Shown here one piece after another: positions 16,933 through 24,374 of a stretch of DNA of 64,000 nt (the stretch's first letter is position 1; every line of letters starts with the position of its first letter). Source of the stretch: Citrobacter koseri ATCC BAA-895 (GTDB lineage: Bacteria; Pseudomonadota; Gammaproteobacteria; Enterobacterales; Enterobacteriaceae); assembly GCF_000018045.1 (NCBI RefSeq), contig NC_009792.1:3906001-3970000 (forward strand). The letters run 5' to 3'. The notes beneath the pieces are model-generated. The model ran no database searches and was not told where the DNA came from. It saw only the letters and a program-made list of their open reading frames with translations. The position numbers were made by a program, and so were the translations under genes.

Positions 16933-18162
16933 ATGTCGAAAATTTGGTCAAAAGAAGAAACTCTCTGGAGTTTTGCACTATATGGGACTGCGGTCGGCGC
17001 AGGCACCCTTTTCCTCCCCATTCAGTTGGGTTCCGCGGGGGCCATCGTGCTGTTTATTACCGCACTGGTTGCCTGGCCTCTGACTTACTGGCCTCATAAA
17101 GCGCTGTGCCAGTTTATCCTCTCTTCGAAAACCTCCGCTGGCGAAGGGATCACCGGTGCGGTAACGCATTACTACGGCAAGAAGATCGGCAGTCTCATCA
17201 CCTCGCTATACTTTATTGCGTTTTTCGTGGTGGTCCTGATTTACGCCGTGGCGATAACCAATTCTCTGACGGAACAGCTGGCAAAGCAGATGACGATAGA
17301 CCTGCGGGTGCGTGTTCTGGTCAGTCTGGGCGTCGTATTGATTCTGAATCTGATTTTCCTGATGGGACGACATGCGACTATCCGCGTGATGGGCTTTTTA
17401 GTGTTTCCGCTTATCGCCTATTTCTTATTTCTGTCGCTTTATTTGACCGGAAGCTGGCAGCCCGCGTTATTGACCAGCCAGATGTCTTTCGATCGGCACA
17501 CACTTCATCAGGTATGGATATCCATTCCGGTGATGGTTTTCGCTTTTAGCCATACGCCCATTATCTCCACGTTTGCTATCGACAGACGTGAAAGATACGG
17601 CGAGCAGGCCATGGGTAAATGCAAAAAAATCATGAAGGTGGCTTATCTGATCATTTGCCTGAGCGTGCTGTTTTTCGTTTTCAGCTGTCTGCTCTCCATT
17701 CCGCCATCCTATATTGAAGCCGCGAAACATGAAGGCGTGACCATCCTGTCAGCGCTGTCTATGATGCCAGCCGCACCGGCATGGCTCTCCATTTCAGGGA
17801 TTATTGTCGCCGTTATCGCGATGTCAAAATCGTTTCTGGGCACCTATTTTGGAGTGATTGAAGGGGCAACAGAGATAGTACGAACGGCGTTACTTCAGAC
17901 TGGCGTGAAGAAAAGCCGGGCATTTAATCGCGCCCTGTCTATCATGCTGGTCTCGCTGATTACCTTTGTCGTTTGCTGCATTAATCCCAACGCCATTTCG
18001 ATGATTTATGCGATCAGCGGCCCGCTTATCGCCATGATTTTGTTTATCATGCCGACGCTGTCGACCTATCTGATCCCCGCGCTCAAACCATACCGCTCTC
18101 TGGGAAATCTGCTTACCCTGATTGTGGGTCTGCTTTGCGTGTCCGTGATGTTTTTTGGCTAA
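16933..18162 (+). CDS. yqeG: amino acid permease YqeG (HAAAP/SdaC family)
   Basis: 409 residues, the same as E. coli YqeG, with about 11 membrane segments. The N-terminus holds the family motif YGTAVGAGTLFLPIQLG, and GPLIAMILFIMP lies near the C-terminus. The family carries serine, threonine, tryptophan or tyrosine with protons; YqeG has been linked to serine uptake. It marks the left boundary of the variable interval ending at glyU. A good terminator follows. Confidence 0.94.
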   Translation: MSKIWSKEETLWSFALYGTAVGAGTLFLPIQLGSAGAIVLFITALVAWPLTYWPHKALCQFILSSKTSAGEGITGAVTHYYGKKIGSLITSLYFIAFFVVVLIYAVAITNSLTEQLAKQMTIDLRVRVLVSLGVVLILNLIFLMGRHATIRVMGFLVFPLIAYFLFLSLYLTGSWQPALLTSQMSFDRHTLHQVWISIPVMVFAFSHTPIISTFAIDRRERYGEQAMGKCKKIMKVAYLIICLSVLFFVFSCLLSIPPSYIEAAKHEGVTILSALSMMPAAPAWLSISGIIVAVIAMSKSFLGTYFGVIEGATEIVRTALLQTGVKKSRAFNRALSIMLVSLITFVVCCINPNAISMIYAISGPLIAMILFIMPTLSTYLIPALKPYRSLGNLLTLIVGLLCVSVMFFG

Positions 18163-18170
18163 TCTCAATA

Positions 18171-18211
18171 CAAAACGGCTCATCCACCTGAAGAGGGGCG
18201 AGCCGTTTTAC
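18171..18211 (+). terminator. terminator downstream of yqeG
   Basis: AAAACGGCTC / GAGCCGTTTT gives a 10-bp perfect stem with an 18-base loop and A/T-flanked arms. It is suited to terminate yqeG on the plus strand and the FidL-like gene on the minus strand. Confidence 0.7.
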
Positions 18212-18223
18212 TCAGTCTTTAAT

Positions 18224-18685
18224 CTATCGGCATAATAGTGAGGGCGACCCGACTGTCGTAAACGTCCAGCCTTCCCGCCAGGGTTGTATCAAAAACGAGA
18301 ACGTCGCGTCCTTTGATAAATAAATAAGCGGCATAGCCTTGCGTTCATGACTGCCCTGTAATTCGTCAGACGGATATCGGACCAGATTATGCGTCGTAAT
18401 AATATAGTTTTGCTGCAACTTCTGGTACGTAAAATAAATAATCCGGCTAATTTTATAAGAATGAGCGTCGGGCGTATTCAACACGCCGGTTAATGTCACG
18501 ATTCCCTGATGATTATGCATCTGGTAGGTAATATCACCAGCAAAAAGTTCATGGTCAATATCCCAGACGGCATAACCACTGCAATCAATTTTCGGGTTAA
18601 TGCTGTGTGTATACCAGAGTCCTCCACCGCCCACAATGAAGAACGTGATAATAATAGCCGCGGCCAGTATTTTAATTTTCATCAT
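18224..18685 (-). CDS. FidL-like inner membrane protein
   Basis: 153 residues with one membrane segment near residues 4-24 (ILAAAIIITFFIVGGGGLWY) and a periplasmic domain with two cysteines, Cys35 and Cys152, likely to form a disulfide. Length, topology and linkage fit the FidL-like family: small membrane partners of ToxR-like regulators such as MarT (SPI-3), and E. coli YqeJ beside YqeI. Its start overlaps the end of the upstream ToxR-like gene by 14 bases, so the two are translationally coupled. A likely role is stabilising or sensing for that regulator, as ToxS does for ToxR. No target is known. Confidence 0.75.
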   Translation of the reverse strand: MMKIKILAAAIIITFFIVGGGGLWYTHSINPKIDCSGYAVWDIDHELFAGDITYQMHNHQGIVTLTGVLNTPDAHSYKISRIIYFTYQKLQQNYIITTHNLVRYPSDELQGSHERKAMPLIYLSKDATFSFLIQPWREGWTFTTVGSPSLLCR

Positions 18686-19484
18686 TTATCGAATAGTAGG
18701 TTATACACTTTACGGACGGATTTTCTCTGGCATCCTCCGGGCATATAATCGCCGTGATATTTTTTGCGCTGCTCATTCCTGAGAGAAACACATAGTTATT
18801 GTTATCGCAAATCTCGCGATGTTTGTGCATAAAGCGAATATAATTTTTCTCCAGCACATCATTCCCTTTTTGCAGGACGGTACAGGATGAAAAAGTCTCG
18901 GAATCCAGAACCTCATAAGACGACAGCAGAGACTCTGGAGACATATAAAACAGGCTGGCGGCAATGCTTATCATCACCACCAGAAGCGCCAGTCCGCAAA
19001 GCGCCGCAGGCCGCGAGAGATGGCGCTTTTTTATTGGCGTGTCTCCCTTCGGCTCCATTTGGGGTTCAACAATCTGCGCCGGCGCTTCGATCGCTGATGC
19101 TTTTGCGGTTATCTCATCCGTCTGAATATTCGCTGAAATCATCATACCGCGACGGGCAATGGTTTTTATAAGATCGCGCGGTAACCCAATATCACTTAAC
19201 GCATTTCTTAGAATGAGAATCGTCTGATAAAAAGTATTCGCCGAGGTAACATGATTCTTCTCTCCCCAACCCGCTGTAATCAGCTGGTTTTGAGAAACCA
19301 CCGTGTTGTTATGCTGAATAAGATATAAAAGGATAAGGCTTGCAGGACTTTGTAACGTTACGGTCTTCTGCATTGCGCTATTCGATAACGCCCGATTTCC
19401 AGGGTGAAAGTCAACCAGGTTATTAATTGTGTAACATCTGGCGTGTTTTAACAAATCCGACACAGTATTCCTTCTGGCATTCAC
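18672..19484 (-). CDS. ToxR/CadC-like membrane-anchored transcriptional regulator
   Basis: 270 residues. Residues about 20-120 form an OmpR-type winged helix (LQSPASLILLYLIQHNNTVV, then TFYQTILILRNAL and LIKTIARRGM). A linker leads to one membrane helix at about 159-181. The periplasmic C-terminus has four cysteines (201, 226, 248, 260), able to form two disulfides. The layout is that of CadC, ToxR, MarT and E. coli YqeI, which sits at the same locus next to yqeG. The FidL-like gene is its operon partner. A direct DNA-binding membrane sensor is the natural reading; the signal and targets are unknown. Confidence 0.82.
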   Translation of the reverse strand: MNARRNTVSDLLKHARCYTINNLVDFHPGNRALSNSAMQKTVTLQSPASLILLYLIQHNNTVVSQNQLITAGWGEKNHVTSANTFYQTILILRNALSDIGLPRDLIKTIARRGMMISANIQTDEITAKASAIEAPAQIVEPQMEPKGDTPIKKRHLSRPAALCGLALLVVMISIAASLFYMSPESLLSSYEVLDSETFSSCTVLQKGNDVLEKNYIRFMHKHREICDNNNYVFLSGMSSAKNITAIICPEDARENPSVKCITYYSINDEN

Positions 19485-20062
19485 ATGATGAATGCCATGC
19501 TACAAAATTCTTATATCGAGATCACTATAAATATTTGATTATGCGATTACTATCAAACGCCAGCGGTAAAATTACTTATAAATCAAAAACCTTAAGTCAA
19601 AAAAGATCATTTGTTCTTAATTAAGACTATTTTTAAAGCATTTTCATGCTCTCCTGATATTATTACGATAAGCTTAAAAAGCACACAAATACATAATTTA
19701 TTAATTATGAAAAACAATAGCGATTTTACAATTAAGATACAACAATTAACATTAATGCAACTTTTGTCCATAAATGCCATTTAACAAAATATCTTAAACA
19801 TTTTTGCAATATAACTATTCCTGGATTTTGCTATAAAAGTCCTGGATGCTAAATTGTTTCTGTCTCTGACGAGACGTCGCCCCAGGAAAATAAGTAGCAT
19901 GTAAATAGCCACTATTATAAATACATCGCAAAGCTTTAAGAAAAATAGCAATAAGTGATATACATCGATTTTTTACGCACGCTAATTGCCGTCTGGCAAA
20001 GTATTGACATATTTAAAAACGGATGAAATTATGAAATTATCTACGGATAGGGAGGTTCCTGT
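19485..20062. other. AT-rich divergent regulatory region
   Basis: 578 bases between the divergent ToxR-like and LuxR-type genes. It is markedly AT-rich with many A- and T-tracts, the kind of DNA H-NS binds. A short open frame near 19427-19624 has no ribosome site or recognisable product. I see no structured RNA gene. Confidence 0.55.
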
Positions 20063-20764
20063 ATGGAGCTGGATGTTAAATTAAAAAACCTTACGTGCAG
20101 TAGTTGTTCTTTACATTGTAAAATAATGCCAGAAAAATCACCTCGTTTACAATATTGTGCTAACGCATGTTTTTGTATGTGGCCGGAAGAAAGTATCTAC
20201 TTTAACAGAGGTGTTATTGAGGGAATTTTAAATAATAATCATAATGCCCGATTAAATGGTTATATTTTTGTCGATTTTTCTATCAGCTTTTTGCGGCTGT
20301 TTCTCGACAAACAGTGGATTGATTATCTCGCCAGTACGCGTATGGGTATTGTACTGGTGAGCGATCGGAACATGCAGTCGTTAGCCAACTACTGGCGTAA
20401 ACATCATCCGGCGGTTTCTGTCGTCATTTATCACGATGATGGACTGGCGGTTGCAAATGAAAAAATCAGACAAGTATTTATTGGGCGACATCTGTCTTTT
20501 ACAAAAGGGAATACCCTGACCCAGACGGAGTTCATCATTATGGGTAACATGGTTGCAGGGAAAAATCCGCATCAAATCGCCGAGTTACTGAGTATGGATA
20601 TCCGCAGCGTCTATGCTTATAAACAGAGGATCGAGAAAAGAATGGGCGGGAAGATAAACACGCTGTTTATTCATTCGCATCCACTCTCCAATGAAAAAGC
20701 CGCATTCCCAATGATCACAAAGGAATGCAAAGGCTCGCTTATTCATCTGCAAAGACGGCGTTAG
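20063..20764 (+). CDS. LuxR-type HTH protein with cysteine-rich N-terminus
   Basis: 233 residues. The C-terminal part, about residues 150-205, is a LuxR/GerE helix-turn-helix (LTQTEFIIMGNMVAGKNPHQ, then IAELLSMDIRSVYAYKQRIE). The N-terminus has six cysteines in the pattern CX2CX3C-X12-CX3CXC (Cys12, 15, 19, 32, 36, 38), suggesting metal or Fe-S binding or redox sensing. Residues 60-140 resemble the degenerate receiver-like domain of many orphan LuxR proteins, without a clear phospho-acceptor. GGGAGG lies a few bases before the ATG. E. coli has a LuxR-type gene (yqeH) at the same locus but of different sequence. Function unknown. Confidence 0.78.
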   Translation: MELDVKLKNLTCSSCSLHCKIMPEKSPRLQYCANACFCMWPEESIYFNRGVIEGILNNNHNARLNGYIFVDFSISFLRLFLDKQWIDYLASTRMGIVLVSDRNMQSLANYWRKHHPAVSVVIYHDDGLAVANEKIRQVFIGRHLSFTKGNTLTQTEFIIMGNMVAGKNPHQIAELLSMDIRSVYAYKQRIEKRMGGKINTLFIHSHPLSNEKAAFPMITKECKGSLIHLQRRR

Positions 20765-20796
20765 CATTGAAGACAACAGTCGGGCACCGGTCCCGG

Positions 20797-21069
20797 CTAT
20801 TTTATATAGGAATCCAGCACCTTCAGGATCACCTCCAGATCGTCTTCGCGCTTCACTTCATCGCTCTGATGAACAATGTGTTCGGTCAGATGCCCTTTGA
20901 TCACCTCACGCATTAATCCGTTCACCGCGCCGCGTATCGCCGCGATTTGCTGCAATACCGCGGCACACTCGTGAGGCTCATCCAGCATTTTTTTCAGTGC
21001 GACAACCTGCCCCTGGATTTTACTGGCGCGAGCTTTAAGTTTTTGTTTATCCCGGATCGTATGTGACAT
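20797..21069 (-). CDS. rcnR: nickel/cobalt-responsive repressor RcnR
   Basis: 90 residues, nearly identical to E. coli RcnR (CsoR/RcnR family, all-alpha tetramer). The metal ligands are in place: the N-terminal amine and His3 (MSHTIRD), Cys35 in DEPHECAAVLQ, and His60 and His64 in KGHLTEHIV. Apo-RcnR binds and bends the rcnA-rcnR intergenic DNA; Ni(II) or Co(II) releases it. It is divergent from rcnA, with two operators between them. Confidence 0.96.
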   Translation of the reverse strand: MSHTIRDKQKLKARASKIQGQVVALKKMLDEPHECAAVLQQIAAIRGAVNGLMREVIKGHLTEHIVHQSDEVKREDDLEVILKVLDSYIK

Positions 21070-21118
21070 AACAACGCCTTATTAACATAAATCATTATGG
21101 ATTATAGCATTGTGACTC

Positions 21119-21133
21119 TACTGGGGGGTAGTA
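21119..21133. promoter_or_regulatory. RcnR operator 1
   Basis: TACTGGGGGGTAGTA fits the RcnR site TACT-G6-N-AGTA exactly. It lies between rcnR and rcnA. Confidence 0.9.
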
Positions 21134-21138
21134 TTTGG

Positions 21139-21153
21139 TACTGGGGGGGAGTA
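21139..21153. promoter_or_regulatory. RcnR operator 2
   Basis: TACTGGGGGGGAGTA is a second exact TACT-G6-N-AGTA site, starting 20 bases after the first. The sites therefore repeat at about two helical turns, matching the paired sites known in E. coli. Confidence 0.9.
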
Positions 21154-21189
21154 GAATGCGGGGAAATAAGACAACTAAGAATCATTCTC

Positions 21190-22056
21190 ATGGGCGAATT
21201 TTCAACATTACTTCAGCAAGGAAACGCCTGGTTCTTCATTCCCAGCGCCATTCTGTTGGGCGTATTACATGGGCTGGAACCCGGGCACTCCAAAACGATG
21301 ATGGCGGCGTTTATCATCGCCATCAAAGGGACGATTAAGCAGGCTGTGATGCTGGGGCTGGCAGCCACGCTTTCACATACCGCCGTTGTGTGGCTTATCG
21401 CCCTGGGCGGCATGTACGTCAGCAGAGCGTTTACCGCAGAATCCGTGGAACCCTGGCTACAGCTGGTCTCCGCCATCATTATTCTGAGCACGGCGTTCTG
21501 GATGTTCTGGCGTACCTGGAAAGGGGAGCGGGACGGGTTGGCTAACAGGCTTCCTGCCCACACTCACCACCATCACGACCATGAGCACCACCATCACGAC
21601 CACGACCACGACCATCACCACGACCACCAGCATGTTCATATTTCCCTGAAGGGGCTAACGGACGGATCGCACGCCTGGCAGGATGCCCATGAACGGGCGC
21701 ATGCAACCGATATTCAGCGCCGCTTTCACGACCGGGAAGTGACAAACGGACAGATTTTACTGTTTGGCCTGACGGGCGGCCTGATCCCTTGCCCGGCAGC
21801 CATCACCGTATTGCTGATCTGCATCCAGCTTAAAGCCTTCACGCTGGGAGCCACGATGGTACTGTGCTTCAGCATTGGTCTGGCGTTAACGCTGGTAGCC
21901 GTTGGCGTGGGCGCAGCCATCAGCGTGCAACAGGCCGCAAAACGCTGGAGCGGATTTAATACCCTGGCGAGAAAAGCCCCCTATTTCTCCAGCATACTGA
22001 TCGGTCTGGTGGGGCTTTATATGGGAATGCATGGTTATCTGGGCATTATCCGCTAA
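21190..22056 (+). CDS. rcnA: nickel/cobalt efflux protein RcnA
   Basis: 288 residues from MGEFSTLLQQGNAWF; the earlier in-frame ATG lies before the operators and is rejected. RcnA is an inner membrane exporter with about six helices. The motif HGLEPGHSKTMMAAF and the second-half GLTGGLIPCPAAITVLL are present. A cytoplasmic loop at residues 124-150 holds 18 histidines in 27 residues with interspersed Asp, a metal-binding stretch. It expels Ni(II) and Co(II) and is derepressed through RcnR. Confidence 0.95.
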   Translation: MGEFSTLLQQGNAWFFIPSAILLGVLHGLEPGHSKTMMAAFIIAIKGTIKQAVMLGLAATLSHTAVVWLIALGGMYVSRAFTAESVEPWLQLVSAIIILSTAFWMFWRTWKGERDGLANRLPAHTHHHHDHEHHHHDHDHDHHHDHQHVHISLKGLTDGSHAWQDAHERAHATDIQRRFHDREVTNGQILLFGLTGGLIPCPAAITVLLICIQLKAFTLGATMVLCFSIGLALTLVAVGVGAAISVQQAAKRWSGFNTLARKAPYFSSILIGLVGLYMGMHGYLGIIR

Positions 22057-22080
22057 TTGTTCCCCGCCTTTTTCCACAAA

Positions 22081-22105
22081 CGTGCAGCGACCCAAGTGCT
22101 GCACG
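22081..22105 (+). terminator. hairpin downstream of rcnA
   Basis: CGTGCAGC / GCTGCACG is a perfect 8-bp stem with a nine-base loop, 24 bases after the rcnA stop. There is no strong T-run on either side, so it may work in both directions at modest strength. Confidence 0.55.
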
Positions 22106-22110
22106 TCCGT

Positions 22111-22329
22111 TCATATCAATTTTTCGCAAGCCATGAGCAGACCGTAGGCGGGCGGTAAGCCGCTCTGATGAGTGAAGCGCATTAACGAATCTTTCCAGAA
22201 AGTCGCCTGGCCGTATAATTCGATGCTATTACCCGACGCGTATTGCAGTTCTGCGCTTTTGCGACAAGCGCGCAGGCATTGCGGATTTATTGCGGAAAAA
22301 TTGTTCTCTCCCACGCTCAACATCAGCAT
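22111..22329 (-). CDS. doubtful small hypothetical protein
   Basis: A 72-codon frame convergent with rcnA. GGA lies shortly before the first ATG, and a second ATG is at codon 3. The C-terminal half (YGQATFWKDSLMRFTHQSGL) has a plausible protein composition, but I recognise no family. It could be a real small gene or a remnant. The rcnA-side hairpin would terminate it. Confidence 0.3.
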   Translation of the reverse strand: MLMLSVGENNFSAINPQCLRACRKSAELQYASGNSIELYGQATFWKDSLMRFTHQSGLPPAYGLLMACEKLI

Positions 22330-23038
22330 AATTCCGCGCAGAAAACACGCTTCATGCGAACAAAACGCACTATATCAACTGGCAACTTAAATACGATTGC
22401 ATCAATTGTTGATCTTAATCAAATGGGGTTTATTGGAAACTAAGCCTTTTAAGCTCCAAAAGATCCAACAAAATAAAATAAAATTCCTAAAGTAAAGAGT
22501 ACGCACCTAATAGTCAGTAACAGAAACAGTATAGCGATGCTGATGATTATTATAAAACCGGTATCTGTTTACATCACACATTCAATTAATTAACTCACCG
22601 GCATGGAACGACTTTACGGCTAAATCATTAATACCAATAAAGCGAATATCTAATTATCTTAATATCGACACAACCGATCTATTTCCAGTTTTTAATAGCC
22701 AGCGCCTATTGCAAAAGATTTATTCGGATGTTTTAAACGATTTTCATATTTAAGATTACTGTCGTTAAAATTCCGGCATAAGAAAAAAGATATATTTTCA
22801 GATGGGCTATTTGTCGCCTGGGACGCATTGTTGAATAAAAACTGAGAAGGCGCGTGCAGCAGCACATTTTCCTATTTCAACGCCTCAACACCAGGATTAA
22901 TACCAATATTTTCGCCAACACTGACTTAATACAGCAACATTCCAGCACAGTGCCATTTTTATGAATGTCCCTGAGCATTGGGAACACCCTGAATTCTCAG
23001 GGTAAATCAACACGACTGAATGAAAATGGAGTTTAGTT

Positions 23039-23572
23039 ATGAAACTGAATCGTGCCCTAATTCCGGCGCTGGTGATCTCCGCGATCTATTCTGCGGGCGC
23101 GCTGGCTTCTGATAATACCATTACATTTATGGGAGAAGTTTCTGATGAAACCTGTTCCGTATCGGTAAATGGTTCTGAGGCCTCACCTGTCGTCTTACTG
23201 CCTACCGTCACGGTAAACACCTTGAACACCAATCAGGTTGCAGGACAAACGACCTTCGACATCGGCGTCAGCGGATGCACCGGCTCAGCCTCCGGGATCA
23301 ATATTTCAACCGTCTTCGTCGGAAATAACATCAGCGCCACGACCGGAAACCTGGCCAGCAATGGCTCGGCGAGCGATGTTGAAATTCAGATCCTCGACAC
23401 CAGCGATACAGAGATCGATTTTCGCAACGCGTTTAATGGCGGCGGAGATTTAGCGCTGGCGGCAAATGAGACATCAGCCACGGCAACCTACAAGGCCCAA
23501 TATTACTCAGGGGGCGCAGCAACCACCGGTACGGTGCAGGCCTCCATGCAATACGCGGTTTCTTACCAGTAA
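23039..23572 (+). CDS. major fimbrial subunit, chaperone-usher type (StbA-like)
   Basis: 177 residues. The signal peptide MKLNRALIPALVISAIYSAG ends near ALA-SDNT (cleavage about residue 23). The mature protein has the pilin disulfide pair Cys39 and Cys80, a hydrophobic/polar donor strand after the signal site (NTITFMGEV), and the C-terminal beta-zipper ending MQYAVSYQ. It is the first gene of a pilin-chaperone-usher-adhesin-chaperone operon. A hairpin after the stop may keep pilin mRNA in excess over downstream genes. The Stb-like label rests on gene order, not on alignment. Confidence 0.85.
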   Translation: MKLNRALIPALVISAIYSAGALASDNTITFMGEVSDETCSVSVNGSEASPVVLLPTVTVNTLNTNQVAGQTTFDIGVSGCTGSASGINISTVFVGNNISATTGNLASNGSASDVEIQILDTSDTEIDFRNAFNGGGDLALAANETSATATYKAQYYSGGAATTGTVQASMQYAVSYQ

Positions 23573-23581
23573 TTTAACCCA

Positions 23582-23607
23582 GGCGGGAATTTCGTCCCGC
23601 CCTCTTT
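23582..23607 (+). terminator. intercistronic hairpin between pilin and chaperone genes
   Basis: GGCGGGA / TCCCGCC with a six-base loop, followed by CTCTTT, nine bases after the pilin stop. It is likely a partial terminator or 3' stabiliser, as seen in other fimbrial operons where the major subunit must outnumber the assembly proteins. Confidence 0.65.
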
Positions 23608-23624
23608 CGACCAGGGAGTAATAA

Positions 23625-24374
23625 ATGAACCCCATTCGCGACGCCCTGTATTCTCTCGCGGGGTTTCTGTTTATCTTTTTTACACTCTGGAGTGAACACG
23701 TCGCCGCCAGTATTACCATGACCGGGACGCGAATTATTTATAATGGTTCAGCCAACTCTGTCGATGTTCATTTAAAGAATAAAGATTCCTTCCCTTACGT
23801 GGTCTCAACCTGGTTCGATAACGGCAATATGGCAGACGGGCCGGAGAAATCAGCTCAACTTCCCTTTATCGCCACGCCGCCGGTATTTCGTATTCAACCC
23901 GGCGAAGGGCAAATTATTCGGATTGTTTTTACGGCGGCCCAGTCCCTGCCACAAGACAGGGAATCTCTGTTCTATTTTAATTTTATGCAGGTTCCGCCCG
24001 CGAATGTGGGCCAACGTAGCCAGGATCAGGGCAATCAAAACAGCCTGCTGATCATGCTACGCAACCGGGTGAAGTTATTTTATCGTCCGGCTGAATTAAA
24101 CGGTAATCCACAAAAAATGCTGGCGAACCTTCAGGTCACGCGAACGGGTCAAAACGGCATCACCATTAAAAATAATCAGCCTTATTACATCACCATTGCC
24201 GGGCTACAGTTGATCAATGTCTCAGAAACCCGCGCCCAAAAAGCAGGCATGATTGCCCCTTTCAGCAGTGAGCGTTATGTCTTTACCGACGCCCGATCGG
24301 CTGCAAATCAGCGTGTTCGCATCACGTTGATTAACGATCAGGGAGCCAGAATCAGTGAAGATTTTCCTCTTTAA
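23625..24374 (+). CDS. periplasmic fimbrial chaperone (PapD/FimC family, StbB-like)
   Basis: 249 residues with an N-terminal signal (LYSLAGFLFIFFTLWSEHVAA). It has the two-Ig-domain chaperone pattern: TRIIYNGSANSVDVHLKN at strand A1, the conserved FIATPPVFRIQPGEGQIIRI and the subunit-binding segment LPQDRESLFYFNFMQVPP with its Arg-Glu-Ser. LRNRVKLFYRP marks the start of domain 2. It delivers subunits to the usher by donor-strand complementation. GGGAG lies 8 bases upstream. It overlaps the usher start by 20 bases. Confidence 0.93.
   Translation: MNPIRDALYSLAGFLFIFFTLWSEHVAASITMTGTRIIYNGSANSVDVHLKNKDSFPYVVSTWFDNGNMADGPEKSAQLPFIATPPVFRIQPGEGQIIRIVFTAAQSLPQDRESLFYFNFMQVPPANVGQRSQDQGNQNSLLIMLRNRVKLFYRPAELNGNPQKMLANLQVTRTGQNGITIKNNQPYYITIAGLQLINVSETRAQKAGMIAPFSSERYVFTDARSAANQRVRITLINDQGARISEDFPL

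Larger units (their letters stand above)
22057..23038. other. long AT-rich, gene-poor region upstream of the fimbrial operon
   Basis: About 980 bases. The left part holds the rcnA terminator and a doubtful small reading frame. The rest is AT-rich, has no convincing gene, and must contain the fimbrial promoter. Three GATC (Dam) sites occur at 22411, 22462 and 22676. GGAG lies about 10 bases before the pilin ATG. I see no inverted repeats typical of a fim-type invertible switch. Confidence 0.55.

Noticed and set aside
22057..23038. fim-type invertible promoter switch upstream of the pilin gene
   Set aside because: No recombinase gene nearby and no convincing pair of short inverted repeats flanking a promoter.
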